A DNA stretch of 64,000 bases from Polaromonas glacialis (GCF_000709345.1 NZ_KL448323.1:582242-646241); one strand, 5' to 3'. Shown: positions 34,590 through 43,598, counted from the stretch's first letter. Translations and numbers: made by a program. The notes: generated by a model from the letters alone, not told the origin.

Positions 34590-35369
34590 ATGATCTTCAA
34601 CCTCAACTGGGGCCTGGGCGCCGTGCTCCTGCCGCTGCTGCTGGTCCTGCTGTTCAGCTCGGTGCGCGTGCTGCGCGAATACCAGCGCGGCGTGGTGTTC
34701 CAGCTCGGGCGCTTCTGGAAGGTCAAGGGTCCGGGGCTGGTGCTGGTCATTCCGGGCATCCAGCAGATGGTGCGTGTGGACTTGCGGGTGGTGACGATGG
34801 ACGTGCCGCCGCAGGACGTGATCTCGCGCGACAACGTCTCGGTCAAGGTCAATGCGGTGGTGTTCTTTCGTGTCGTCGATCCGCAGAAGGCGATCATCCA
34901 GGTCGAGAACTTCCTGATGGCCACGAGCCAGCTGGCGCAGACCACCTTGCGCGTGGTGCTGGGCAAGCACGAACTGGACGAGATGCTGGCCGAACGCGAA
35001 CGGCTGAACCTGGACGTGCAGAAAATCCTCGACGCCCAGACCGACGCCTGGGGCATCAAGGTGACCAATGTCGAGATCAAGCACATCGACCTGAACGAGT
35101 CGATGGTGCGGGCCATTGCGCGCCAGGCCGAAGCCGAACGCGAACGCCGCGCCAAGGTCATCCATGCCGAGGGCGAAAAGCAGGCGGCGATGGCGCTGCT
35201 GGAAGCCGCGCAGATGCTGGCGCAGCAGCCCGAGGCCATGCAGCTGCGCTACCTGCAAACCATGACGCAGGTGGCCGGCGACCGTGCCTCGACCATCGTG
35301 TTTCCGCTGCCGATGGATTTGCTCGGGCGGATGCTGGGCAAGGACCGGCCAGCAGCCGATCGCAATTGA
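34590..35369 (+). CDS. Slipin (stomatin/prohibitin, SPFH domain)
   Basis: A 259-residue membrane-associated protein. One N-terminal hydrophobic segment ([16 protein letters not shown]) is followed by a complete SPFH domain: [58 protein letters not shown] and a helical C-terminus ([20 protein letters not shown]). It is in an operon with the NfeD protease upstream. Confidence 0.93.
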   Translation: MIFNLNWGLGAVLLPLLLVLLFSSVRVLREYQRGVVFQLGRFWKVKGPGLVLVIPGIQQMVRVDLRVVTMDVPPQDVISRDNVSVKVNAVVFFRVVDPQKAIIQVENFLMATSQLAQTTLRVVLGKHELDEMLAERERLNLDVQKILDAQTDAWGIKVTNVEIKHIDLNESMVRAIARQAEAERERRAKVIHAEGEKQAAMALLEAAQMLAQQPEAMQLRYLQTMTQVAGDRASTIVFPLPMDLLGRMLGKDRPAADRN

Positions 35370-35398
35370 TGCTGATGCTCGAGGGAAAATTACAGAGG

Positions 35399-35452
35399 TT
35401 TTAGCACCCTGGCGCAATAGGCACGGGCGCAAGCAGCTATTAAATATGTAGC
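35399..35452 (-). repeat. TAGCT-type dispersed repeat at the end of the DUF4337 gene
   Basis: Read on the + strand: TTTTAGCACCCTGGCGCAAT, AGGCACGGGCGCAAGCAGCT, ATTAAATATGTAGC. The stop codon and last four codons of the DUF4337 gene are within it. Confidence 0.8.
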
Positions 35453-36033
35453 GCAGCCAGGCCGCCGAGCACCAGGCCAACGCCCGCCAGGGCAAACATG
35501 CCGTACTCCAGCCACTTCTTGCGCGTGAGCAGCGCAATCGCCGCCAGCGCAATCGAGACCTGCAGCACGGTGGTGGCTTGTGCCCAGCGGTGGTGCTGGT
35601 GCAGCTGCTCGTCAGACGAGTGGTCCCAGGCAATGGCTTCGGCTTCGAGCTTTTCAGCGCCGAGCTTGATTGCGTTCTTTTCCGTTTCGTAGCGGTCAAT
35701 CTTGCTCTGGTAGGCCACCTTCTTGTCGTCAGGCGCCAGGTCGCGGGCAAATTCGGCCAGTGACTGCTTGGTGCTTTTGGCCTGAAAAAAGCTCCATTGG
35801 TTGGCTGCTTCGGTTTTTTTGATGGCGGCCGTGTTTTTGTAAAGGCCGGCATTGGCCTGCGTGGCGCCGCCCTGGTAGGAAAACAGCGCACCCACGGTGG
35901 CGATGATGGCGGTGACGACGGCAATCTGCGCAATCATGCCGCCGCCCTTGTCGTGGCCGTCATGTCCGCCCTGCGCGGCATGCTCCAGTTCATGGTCGTG
36001 CGGGCCGTGTACGTGAAATCCGTGTCCTGACAT
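35440..36033 (-). CDS. DUF4337-family membrane protein
   Basis: A 197-residue protein with a His-rich N-terminus (GHGFHVHGPHDHELEHAAQG), one membrane helix (IAQIAVVTAIIATVGALFSY), a helical middle part and two C-terminal membrane helices. This is the DUF4337 layout; no function is known. The final residues ALHI and the stop are encoded by a dispersed repeat. Confidence 0.8.
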   Translation of the reverse strand: MSGHGFHVHGPHDHELEHAAQGGHDGHDKGGGMIAQIAVVTAIIATVGALFSYQGGATQANAGLYKNTAAIKKTEAANQWSFFQAKSTKQSLAEFARDLAPDDKKVAYQSKIDRYETEKNAIKLGAEKLEAEAIAWDHSSDEQLHQHHRWAQATTVLQVSIALAAIALLTRKKWLEYGMFALAGVGLVLGGLAALHI

Positions 36034-36035
36034 GC

Positions 36036-36533
36036 TTATCTTTTCGTTTCTTTTTGATAGGTGACAAAGCTGAATTCCAGCCCGCTGGCGGCAACATGGT
36101 TCTCCCGCGCCGCTTCAATCCATTGGGCACCGAGCTGCGGCGCAAACGCATCGCCGTCAAAGTCACGGGCAATCTCGGTGACCTCGATGCGCTCGGCCAG
36201 CGGCTCGGCCTGTGCATAGATTTGCGCGCCGCCGATGACCCAGACTTCTTCGGAGAGGCCGCATTGCCCCAGCGCGTCGGCCAGGCTGGCGGCCGGCAGC
36301 GCGCCCGGCGCCTGCCAGTCCAGCTGCCGTGTGATGACCACATTGGTCCGGCCGGGCAGGGGGCGAAATCGGGCGGGCAGCGAATCCCAGGTCTTGCGGC
36401 CCATGATGACCGGCCAGCCCTGCGTCAGGCGCTTGAAATGCGCCAGGTCCTCGGGCAGGTGCCAGGGCATGGCGTTGTCCTTGCCGATCACGCCATTGGC
36501 GGCGCGCGCATAGATCAGGTTGATTCTTGACAT
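36036..36533 (-). CDS. folA: Dihydrofolate reductase
   Basis: A 165-residue enzyme that reduces dihydrofolate with NADPH. Motifs are INLIYARAANGVIGKDNAMP, WHLPEDLAHFKRLT (catalytic acidic residue in LPED), VIMGRKTWDSLPARFRPLPG and VWVIGGAQIYAQA. The ATG shares one base with the thyA stop (TGATG), so the two are translationally coupled. The long upstream frame is excluded because it overlaps thyA. Confidence 0.95.
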   Translation of the reverse strand: MSRINLIYARAANGVIGKDNAMPWHLPEDLAHFKRLTQGWPVIMGRKTWDSLPARFRPLPGRTNVVITRQLDWQAPGALPAASLADALGQCGLSEEVWVIGGAQIYAQAEPLAERIEVTEIARDFDGDAFAPQLGAQWIEAARENHVAASGLEFSFVTYQKETKR

Positions 36534-37363
36534 CAGACCGCCACCGGCGCCTTGATGGCCGGGTGGTGCTGGTAGTCGAGGAATTCGAAGTCCTCGAACT
36601 GGTAGTCGAAGATCGATTCGGGCTTGCGCTTGATGTTCAGCGTCGGGTAGGGAAGGGGCGCGCGGCTTAGCTGCAGCGCGACCTGCTCGGCATGGTTGCT
36701 GTAGATATGGCAGTCGCCGCCGGTCCAGATGAAGTCGCCCACGTCCAAGTCGCACTGCTGCGCCACCATGTGCGTCAGCAGCGCATAGCTGGCGATGTTG
36801 AAGGGCACGCCCAGGAAGATGTCGGCGCTGCGCTGGTAGAGCTGGCAGCTGAGCCGGCCCTTGCCGCCGGCGTCAAGGGCGGGCGCGACATAGAACTGGA
36901 ACAGCGCGTGGCAGGGCATCAGCGCCATCTTGTCCAACTCGGCGACATTCCAGGCGCTGACAATGATGCGGCGCGAGTCCGGGTTGGTTTTCAGGGTCTT
37001 GATGACCTCGGCGATCTGGTCGATGCGCCCGCCATCAGGCGTCGGCCAGCTGCGCCACTGAACGCCATAGACCGGCCCCAGGTCGCCATCCGGGCGCGCC
37101 CATTCGTTCCAGATGGTCACGCCGCGTTCAAGCAGCCAGTGGTTGCTGCTCGAACCCGTCAGGAACCACAGCAGTTCCTGGATGATGGACTTGACATGCA
37201 CCTTCTTGGTCGTGACCAGCGGAAAGCCTTCGTTGAGGTCAAAGCGCATCTGGTGGCCGAACACGCTTTTCGTGCCGGTGCCGGTGCGGTCGGCCTTGCG
37301 GGCGCCTTGCGTGTCCACAAGGCGCATGAGGTCTTCGTATTGGGAGCGGATGGGGCGGGTCAT
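36533..37363 (-). CDS. thyA: Thymidylate synthase
   Basis: A 276-residue enzyme that methylates dUMP using methylene-tetrahydrofolate. Motifs are [39 protein letters not shown], the catalytic Cys in [13 protein letters not shown], and [20 protein letters not shown]. It is coupled to folA, which recycles its dihydrofolate product. The start at 37363 matches the family N-terminus ([16 protein letters not shown]). Confidence 0.97.
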   Translation of the reverse strand: MTRPIRSQYEDLMRLVDTQGARKADRTGTGTKSVFGHQMRFDLNEGFPLVTTKKVHVKSIIQELLWFLTGSSSNHWLLERGVTIWNEWARPDGDLGPVYGVQWRSWPTPDGGRIDQIAEVIKTLKTNPDSRRIIVSAWNVAELDKMALMPCHALFQFYVAPALDAGGKGRLSCQLYQRSADIFLGVPFNIASYALLTHMVAQQCDLDVGDFIWTGGDCHIYSNHAEQVALQLSRAPLPYPTLNIKRKPESIFDYQFEDFEFLDYQHHPAIKAPVAV

Positions 37364-37490
37364 GGCAAGGCAGTGGAAGTAAATCAGAGGGCGGGCCGAC
37401 CAGGCGGCAGGGTCGCCAATTATGCCCCGTGCCTGTCTGGCCGTGAGATGGCGCAGACTCGCCATGGGGTTGCGCGGGTATCATGTTTTG

Positions 37491-37916
37491 ATGGCTGCTT
37501 CATCAAAACTCCCGTCAAAACCCGCGGTAGCAAAGCGTGCCGCGCCCAGGCCCTTGAAGACGCAGAAACCTGCCGCAGAGGGAGCGCCGGAGCACTTCGT
37601 TCGCGTCATTTTTTCCCAGGCGATGCACCAGAAAGCCCTTGCGGTGCTCGCCAGGCTGGAGGAGTCGCCAGACCCGGTCAAGCACCGCGATGAACTCGCC
37701 AACCTGGTGGTCGAGCTGACGAACGCCGGCATGGACTACTGCTTCATCGCGCAACTCAAACTGGCAAATCCGGGTTTCGTCACCCAGCAGTCTGCCAATC
37801 TGGGCATGGCCGGTGCGTTGCAGGTGCTGGGTTCAGTGCTGCGCAGCATCATCGGCCGAATGGACAAGGCCCAGCTGCTGTCGATTTGCGGGTCGATTCG
37901 ACACCTCATGCGCTGA
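37491..37916 (+). CDS. Hypothetical cytoplasmic protein
   Basis: A 141-residue protein. The N-terminus is basic and low in complexity (KLPSKPAVAKRAAPRPLKTQ). The remainder is helical (IFSQAMHQKALAVLARLEES, DELANLVVELTNAGMDYCFI). I recognise no characterised family. It is divergent from thyA and convergent with the FAD oxidase. Confidence 0.65.
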   Translation: MAASSKLPSKPAVAKRAAPRPLKTQKPAAEGAPEHFVRVIFSQAMHQKALAVLARLEESPDPVKHRDELANLVVELTNAGMDYCFIAQLKLANPGFVTQQSANLGMAGALQVLGSVLRSIIGRMDKAQLLSICGSIRHLMR

Positions 37917-37966
37917 GCAGTTCCTGCTTCAATGCCGATATCGCCGGGCTTTCGACTGCCTCGAAA

Positions 37967-39526
37967 TCAAAGTTTCACGATCCGCCCGGGATTCATGATG
38001 TTTTGCGGGTCCAGCGCGCCCTTGATGGCGCGCATCATCGACAGCGCCACCGGCGACTTGTAATGTGGCAGCTTGTCGGTCTTGAGGCTACCCACGCCGT
38101 GCTCGGCGGAAATTGAGCCCTCAAACCGCACCACCGAGTCATACACCAGCGTGTTGACCTCGTCTTCACGGTCGCGCAGGAAGGCTTTGGCGTCGCCGTC
38201 CTCGGGCGCCTGCACGTTGTAGTGCAGGTTGCCGTCGCCCAGATGGCCGAAGTTGACCAGCCGCACGCCGTCGATGCGCTGGCGCAGCAAGGCGTCGGTC
38301 GCCGCGACGAACTCGGGAATGCGCGAAACGGCAATCGAGATGTCGTGCTTGATGTTCAGGCCTTCCTCGGCCTGCGCCAGCGGAATGCTTTCGCGGATGT
38401 GCCACAGGCCCTTGGCCTGCGACAGGTTCTCGGCGACCACGGCGTCCACCACGCAGCCTTGGTCAAAGGCGGTTTCCAGCAGGCCCTCGAAGCGTTCGCG
38501 TGCATGCGCTTCGGATTCGCTGTCGGAGTTCTCCAGCAGCACAAAATAAGGAGCCCCCACGCTCCCCACTTCGTGTGGTTCGCTGCCCCCCGGGGGGGCC
38601 GCTGCGCCTGCAGTCCGGCAAAGCCGGTCCTGCGGCCCCTGCTGGGGCAGGCGGGAATCTACTGCCGCTGCGTGCGGTTCGCTGCTGGCCGGCGCGTCAA
38701 GGAAGGGCACGCGCAGCTGGGGGAAATGCTTGTCCACCAGGCTCAGGGCAAACTGGCCCATCACCTCGAAGCCGGTCAGCCCCGCGCCCAGGTGCTGGTG
38801 CGCCAGGCCGAGCAGCGTCACGGCCGCTTCCATCGACGGCACGGCGGCCCACGCGGTCAGCCGGGCAGCTGGCTGCGGGTAGAGCTTGAGCGTGGCGGCG
38901 GTGATGATGCCCAGCGTGCCTTCGCTGCCGACGAACAGGTCGCGCAGGTCGTAGCCGGTGTTGTCCTTGCGCAGGCCCGACAGGCCGTGCCAGATCTCGC
39001 CCTGCGCATTGACCACTTCGAGCCCCAGGCAGAGGTCGCGCGCATTGCCGTAGCGCAGCACCTGCGTGCCGCCCGCATTGCTGGCCAGGTTGCCGCCGAT
39101 GGTGCAGCTGCCTTCGGCGGCCAGGCTCAGTGGAAACAGGAAGCCGGCTTTTTCTGCGCTTTGCTGCAGGTTTTGCAGGATGCAGCCGGCCTCGACGGTA
39201 ACGGTCAGGTTGGCCGCGTCGAGGGCGCGCACCGCATTCATGCGCTGCAGGCTCAGCACCACCTGCGTGCCCGATTCGTCAGGCACCGAGCCGACCGCCA
39301 GGCCGGTGTTGCCACCCTGCGGCACCAGGCTGACGCCGGCGGCAAGGCAGGCCTTGACGACGGCCGCCACCTCATCCACGCTGGCCGGGCGCACCACGGC
39401 CAGCGCCTTGCCCTGCGCGCGCTTGCGCCAGTCCTGGGTGTAGGCGCTCAGGTCGCCGTCGCAGAGCACGTGCGGCGCCCCGGTGATCTGGCGAAGGGTG
39501 TCGAGAAAATCGGTTGGAGTTGTCAT
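37967..39526 (-). CDS. FAD-binding 2-hydroxyacid dehydrogenase (GlcD/D-LDH family) with in-frame repeat insertion
   Basis: A 519-residue flavoenzyme, about 45-50 residues longer than usual for the family. The FAD domain has VVRPASVDEVAAVVKACLAA, VPQGGNTGLAVGSVPDESG and NLASNAGGTQVLRYGNARDL. The C-terminal domain has GEGLNIKHDISIAVSRIPEF-like sequence, FGHLGDGNLHYNVQAPEDGD and SISAEHGVGSLKTDKL. Between FPQLRVPFLDAP and APYFVLLENSDSESEAHARE lies an extra segment (RLPQQGPQDRLCRTAGAAAP and PGGSEPHEVGSVG) that matches the GC-rich dispersed element. Its substrate is probably D-lactate or another D-2-hydroxyacid. Confidence 0.9.
   Translation of the reverse strand: MTTPTDFLDTLRQITGAPHVLCDGDLSAYTQDWRKRAQGKALAVVRPASVDEVAAVVKACLAAGVSLVPQGGNTGLAVGSVPDESGTQVVLSLQRMNAVRALDAANLTVTVEAGCILQNLQQSAEKAGFLFPLSLAAEGSCTIGGNLASNAGGTQVLRYGNARDLCLGLEVVNAQGEIWHGLSGLRKDNTGYDLRDLFVGSEGTLGIITAATLKLYPQPAARLTAWAAVPSMEAAVTLLGLAHQHLGAGLTGFEVMGQFALSLVDKHFPQLRVPFLDAPASSEPHAAAVDSRLPQQGPQDRLCRTAGAAAPPGGSEPHEVGSVGAPYFVLLENSDSESEAHARERFEGLLETAFDQGCVVDAVVAENLSQAKGLWHIRESIPLAQAEEGLNIKHDISIAVSRIPEFVAATDALLRQRIDGVRLVNFGHLGDGNLHYNVQAPEDGDAKAFLRDREDEVNTLVYDSVVRFEGSISAEHGVGSLKTDKLPHYKSPVALSMMRAIKGALDPQNIMNPGRIVKL
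38553..38648 (-). repeat. GC-rich dispersed element, copy D (in frame in the FAD oxidase gene)
   Basis: A 96-bp copy on the - strand: GCCCCAGCAGGGGCCGCAGG, ACCGGCTTTGCCGGACTGCA, GGCGCAGCGGCCCCCCCGGG, GGGCAGCGAACCACACGAAG and TGGGGAGCGTGGGGGC. It has GCCCC/GGGGC ends and an ACCGGC...GCCGG inner hairpin. The host frame passes through it without a stop. Confidence 0.92.
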
Positions 39527-39912
39527 GGTGCGGTGTCGCCGGCAACGGCGGCGGAGGGCAGGTTTTTGAAGCGCACGCGCACATGCTGCGCGCAGGCAAT
39601 GAACAGCAGCAGGCACAGCAGCACCTCGACCATGGCCAGGTAGTTGCCCGGCGCGCGGTCGCTCCAGGCGCGAACCACGCCCTCGGTGAAGTACAGCCAG
39701 ACCATCAGGCTGACCCAGCGGTAGGTGTACATGCGGTTCTTCCAGATGCCGGCCAGCGGGATGACCAGCGGCAGCACTTTGAGCGCCAGCAGCGAGCCGC
39801 CGGGGCGTATCGGCGCGAGCCACATTTCCCAGGCCAGGCCGAGCACGATCAGTCCGGCCAGGCTGCCCAGGGCCAGCAGGCGTGTCATTTCAATTTGGTT
39901 TGCTTTGTTCAT
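39523..39912 (-). CDS. DUF2069 membrane protein
   Basis: A 129-residue protein with four membrane helices and the DUF2069 pattern (GLIVLGLAWEMWLAPIRPGG, LKVLPLVIPLAGIWKNRMYT, SLMVWLYFTEGVVRAWSD). The function is unknown. It overlaps the FAD oxidase gene by 4 bp (ATGA). Confidence 0.85.
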   Translation of the reverse strand: MNKANQIEMTRLLALGSLAGLIVLGLAWEMWLAPIRPGGSLLALKVLPLVIPLAGIWKNRMYTYRWVSLMVWLYFTEGVVRAWSDRAPGNYLAMVEVLLCLLLFIACAQHVRVRFKNLPSAAVAGDTAP

Positions 39913-39934
39913 TTGGGTCTTTGAGGGCAGTGGC

Positions 39935-41161
39935 ATGATACCGGGGATGAAATTTCCGCCCTCGCTTGAGGCCTTGCTCGTCGATCTGTCGCATTTTCCG
40001 TGGCGTGACACCGCCATCACCCTGCACAAGCGCTTCCGTGAAGACCGCATGGGGCTGACCGCCAGCAGCCTGACCTTCACCACGTCGATTGCGCTGGTGC
40101 CTTTTTTCACCGTGGCGCTGGCTATCTTCACCGCCTTCCCGATGTTTTCCACGCTGCAGGCGGCGCTGCAAGCCTGGCTGGTTCGCAGCCTGATTCCCGA
40201 CAACATCTCGCGCCAGGTGCTGGGCTACCTGACGCAGTTCAGCGGCGAGGCCAGCAAGCTCGGCGGCGCCGGCCTGGCGGTGCTGCTGGTCACGGCGATT
40301 GCGCTGATCCTGACCATCGACCGCACGCTGAACAGCATCTGGCGCGTTCGCAAGCCAAGGCCGCTGGCGCAGCGCGTGCTGATCTACTGGGCGGCCGTCA
40401 CGCTCGGGCCGCTGGTGCTGGGGGCCAGCCTGGCGGTGACGTCGTATGTGGTGTCGGCCTCCAGCGGGCTGGTCGGCGCCCTGCCGGTCAGCGTGCGCTT
40501 CGTGCTCGACGTGGCGCAGTTTTTCCTGGTGGCCGGCGCCATGGCGGCGCTCTACCGTTATGTGCCCAACACCTATGTCAAATGGGGTCACGCCTTTGTC
40601 GGCGGCCTGTTCGTGGCAGCGGGGCTGGAGATTGGCAAGAAAGTCCTGGGCGCCTACCTGACCGCCGTGCCGACCTATTCGATGGTGTATGGCGCCTTTG
40701 CTGCGTTGCCAATTTTGCTGGTGTGGATTTATGTGTCCTGGGTGATCGTGCTGATGGGCGCGGTCATCACCGCCTACCTGCCGAGCCTGATGGCCGGTGT
40801 CTCGCGGCGCGGCAGTGCGCATGGCTGGCAGTTCCAGCTGGCCATCGAAGTGCTGCAGCATCTGCAGCAGGCGCGCGGCACGGCGCGAATGGGCCTGAAC
40901 ATCGCCGAACTCGGCGAATCGCTCGAAGTCGATGGACTCCAGCTGGAGCCGGTGCTGGAAACGCTGCTTGAACTCGACTGGATCGGCCAGCTCAACGATG
41001 CCGAGGGAAACGCCGCGTCGCGCTACCTGCTGCTAGTCGATCCGGACCGCACGCCGCTGGCGCCGCTGATGCAGCAATTGCTGCTCGACCGCGCGCCTTC
41101 GGTCCATAATTTATGGGAAAAAGCCGGCTGGCGCACGCTGCGCCTGCGCGATGCGCTATGA
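39935..41161 (+). CDS. YihY/BrkB-family inner-membrane protein
   Basis: A protein of about 408 residues with six membrane helices and YihY motifs: DRMGLTASSLTFTTSIALVP, LAVLLVTAIALILTIDRTLN, LYRYVPNTYVKWGHAFVGG and YGAFAALPILLVWIYVSWVI. The C-terminal soluble domain (about 110 residues) looks like a winged-helix unit. Older annotation as RNase BN is a misnomer; the function is unsettled. The start at 39935 has GAGGG at good spacing; 39947 is an alternative. Confidence 0.88.
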   Translation: MIPGMKFPPSLEALLVDLSHFPWRDTAITLHKRFREDRMGLTASSLTFTTSIALVPFFTVALAIFTAFPMFSTLQAALQAWLVRSLIPDNISRQVLGYLTQFSGEASKLGGAGLAVLLVTAIALILTIDRTLNSIWRVRKPRPLAQRVLIYWAAVTLGPLVLGASLAVTSYVVSASSGLVGALPVSVRFVLDVAQFFLVAGAMAALYRYVPNTYVKWGHAFVGGLFVAAGLEIGKKVLGAYLTAVPTYSMVYGAFAALPILLVWIYVSWVIVLMGAVITAYLPSLMAGVSRRGSAHGWQFQLAIEVLQHLQQARGTARMGLNIAELGESLEVDGLQLEPVLETLLELDWIGQLNDAEGNAASRYLLLVDPDRTPLAPLMQQLLLDRAPSVHNLWEKAGWRTLRLRDAL

Positions 41162-41165
41162 AAAC

Positions 41166-41588
41166 ATGAGCAACCCGATGCAATGCATGAACGACCCCTC
41201 CGCCGCCCCGCCGTTGCCAGCAACCGACGTGACCTGGGTCGTCTGCCTGTGCGCCGACTGGTGCGGCCTGTGCCGCGACTATGCAGCGGTTTTTGCGCAG
41301 ATGGCGGCGCGCTATCCGGCCTTCCGTTTTGCCTGGCTGGACATTGAAGACCAGTCCGACCTGGTGGGCGACATCGACGTGGAAACCTTCCCGACGGTGC
41401 TGATGGCCGATGCGCAGGGCACGCGGTTTTTCGGTCCCCTGACGCCGCAGGCCAACACCCTGGCGCGGCTGCTCGATTCACTGCAAAGCGCCAGCCTGCA
41501 AGCAGCGCCGCTGGCGCCGGCGACGCGGCAATTGCTCGCCGCCCTGCAAACTGCGCCCGAACACTGGGTCAAGGCTGCAGACGTGTAA
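41166..41588 (+). CDS. Thioredoxin-family protein
   Basis: A 140-residue protein with a thioredoxin fold: VTWVVCLCADWCGLCRDYAA (active site WCGLC), FAWLDIEDQSDLVGDIDVET and the cis-Pro in ETFPTVLM. There is no signal peptide, so it acts in the cytoplasm. It starts 4 bp after the YihY stop, so both share a transcript. Confidence 0.85.
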   Translation: MSNPMQCMNDPSAAPPLPATDVTWVVCLCADWCGLCRDYAAVFAQMAARYPAFRFAWLDIEDQSDLVGDIDVETFPTVLMADAQGTRFFGPLTPQANTLARLLDSLQSASLQAAPLAPATRQLLAALQTAPEHWVKAADV

Positions 41589-41761
41589 ACCAAGGTAAGG
41601 CTGTTCTCCGATTGGCAGCAGGCCTTGCACCGGGCCGGGGGCAGTGCTAAACCTCGATATGGCGAATCTGCTCACGCAACTGATCCGGGGCACCGGTCGG
41701 TTTTGTCCCTTGTTGTTGTGTGTTGAGCGCATTGCGCCAGAGCACAAGGAAGGAGACAGCC

Positions 41762-43147
41762 ATGAAAAACCTGCAACCCCCGCAAATCGATGCGCTGAAA
41801 AAAGGCGTTCAGGGAACCGTCATTCCCGCTGGCGATGCGGCCTATGACGGCGCCCGCCAGGTCTGGAACGCGATGATCGACCGGCACCCTGCCGCCATCG
41901 TCCGCTGCGCCGGCACGGCCGACGTGGTCCATGCGGTGAATTTCGCCAGGGACCAGGGCTTGCCGCTGGCGGTTCGCGGCGGCGCACACAACATTGCCGG
42001 CAGCGCGGTGTGCGACGACGGCATCGTCATCGACCTGTCGCAGATGAAGGCCGTGCAGGTCGATGCCCCGGCGCGGCGCGCCCGCGTCGAAGGCGGCGCC
42101 ACGCTGGCCGATTTCGACGCCGCCGCCCAGGCGCATGGCCTGGCGACGCCGCTCGGCATCAATTCGACCACCGGCGTGGCCGGCCTGACGCTGGGCGGCG
42201 GCTTCGGCTGGCTCAGCCGGAAGTACGGCATGACGGTTGACAACCTGGAGTCCGCCGAAGTGGTGACGGCCGCTGGCGAGGTGGTGCATGCCAGCGCCAC
42301 CGGGCAGCCCGATCTGTTCTGGGCGCTGCGCGGCGGCAGCGGCAATTTTGGCGTGGTGACACAGTTTGACTTTCACCTGCATCCGGTCGGCCCCCAGGTG
42401 CTGGCCGGCCTGATCGTCTATCCGTTCGCCGAGGCCAAGGCGGTGCTGCGGCAGTACCGCGACTTTGCCGCGCAGGCGCCCGACGACTTGTCGGTGTGGA
42501 CGGTGATGCGCAAGGCGCCGCCGCTGCCGTTCCTGCCGCAAAAGGTCCATGGGCAGGAGGTGGTCGTGCTGGCGCTGCTGTACGCCGGCGACCCGGCGCA
42601 GGGTGAAATGCTGGTCAAGCCGCTGCACGCCTTCGGCACGCTGCTGGGTGCGCATGTCGGCGCCATGCCCTATGTGGACTGGCAAAAAGCTTTCGACCCG
42701 CTGCTCACGCCCGGCGCGCGCAACTACTGGAAGTCGCACAATTTCTCGGAACTGCAGGACGGGCTGTTCGATGCCGTCATCGCCGCCATCGGGACGCTGC
42801 CGTCGCCGCAGTGCGAGATATTTTTCGGCGCCATTGGCGGGGCGACCACGCGGCCCGCGCCCGGCGCCACCGCCTATGCCCACCGGGACGCGCGCTTCGT
42901 CATGAACGTTCACGGCCGCTGGGACGACGCTGCCGATGACGCGCGCTGCATCGCCTGGGCGCGCGACTTCTTCAAGGCCTCGGCGCCTTTTGCCAGCGGC
43001 GGCGTGTACGTCAATTTCCTGACCGACGACGAGGGCGACCGGGTGAAGGCCGCCTATGGCCAGAACTACGAGCGGCTGGCGCAGGTCAAGCGCCGCTACG
43101 ACCCGGCCAACCTGTTCAGCACCAACCAGAACATCCGGCCTGCCTGA
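41762..43147 (+). CDS. FAD-linked oxidase, BBE (berberine-bridge) family
   Basis: A 461-residue flavoprotein. The PCMH-type FAD domain has AVRGGAHNIAGSAVCDDGIV (with the His of the usual 8-alpha-histidyl-FAD site), INSTTGVAGLTLGGGFGWLS and WALRGGSGNFGVVTQFDF. The BBE C-terminus is YERLAQVKRRYDPANLFSTN. The substrate cannot be predicted. It has AAGGAG before the ATG. Confidence 0.88.
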   Translation: MKNLQPPQIDALKKGVQGTVIPAGDAAYDGARQVWNAMIDRHPAAIVRCAGTADVVHAVNFARDQGLPLAVRGGAHNIAGSAVCDDGIVIDLSQMKAVQVDAPARRARVEGGATLADFDAAAQAHGLATPLGINSTTGVAGLTLGGGFGWLSRKYGMTVDNLESAEVVTAAGEVVHASATGQPDLFWALRGGSGNFGVVTQFDFHLHPVGPQVLAGLIVYPFAEAKAVLRQYRDFAAQAPDDLSVWTVMRKAPPLPFLPQKVHGQEVVVLALLYAGDPAQGEMLVKPLHAFGTLLGAHVGAMPYVDWQKAFDPLLTPGARNYWKSHNFSELQDGLFDAVIAAIGTLPSPQCEIFFGAIGGATTRPAPGATAYAHRDARFVMNVHGRWDDAADDARCIAWARDFFKASAPFASGGVYVNFLTDDEGDRVKAAYGQNYERLAQVKRRYDPANLFSTNQNIRPA

Positions 43148-43276
43148 ACGCAACCCCGGCGCTTGCAGGCGCCGGGCGCGTCCTGAAGATTCTTGCGGGT
43201 TTGTAACCCGGGCCGGCGTTTCGGGACCGCCACCGGCCTGCGGATGCCGGAGGTCTCGCTGACAGGAAGAAAAACC

Positions 43277-43570
43277 ATGAAAACCTATATTGCCCTTTGC
43301 CATTTCACCGACCAGGGAATCCGCAGCGTGAAGGACACCACGAAGCGCGCCGATGCCGTCAGGGAACTGGCCAAGAAATTCGGCGCCAGCCTGAGCCAGC
43401 TCTACTGGACATCGGGTCAATATGACCTGGTGGCGGTCATCGAAGCTGACGACGAGGAGTCCGCCAACGCCTTCGGCCTGAGCATAGGCGTCGCCGGCAA
43501 TATCCGGACCGAGATGCTGCGGGCGTTTTCCAAGGACGAAATGAACGCCATTCTGGGCAAGATGGTTTGA
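43277..43570 (+). CDS. GYD-domain protein
   Basis: A 97-residue protein matching the GYD domain: YIALCHFTDQGIRSVKDTTK, RADAVRELAKKFGASLSQLY, WTSGQYDLVAVIEADDEESA. The G-x-Y-D motif is GQYDL. These are small ferredoxin-like-fold proteins of unknown role. It follows the FAD oxidase by 130 bp on the same strand. Confidence 0.82.
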   Translation: MKTYIALCHFTDQGIRSVKDTTKRADAVRELAKKFGASLSQLYWTSGQYDLVAVIEADDEESANAFGLSIGVAGNIRTEMLRAFSKDEMNAILGKMV

Positions 43571-43598
43571 GGTGCGCGGGCGGGCCGTCAACGACCTG

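Noticed and set aside
38222..39643. 473-codon + strand ORF opposite the FAD oxidase
   Set aside because: Antisense to a gene with complete FAD-binding motifs; no domain of its own.
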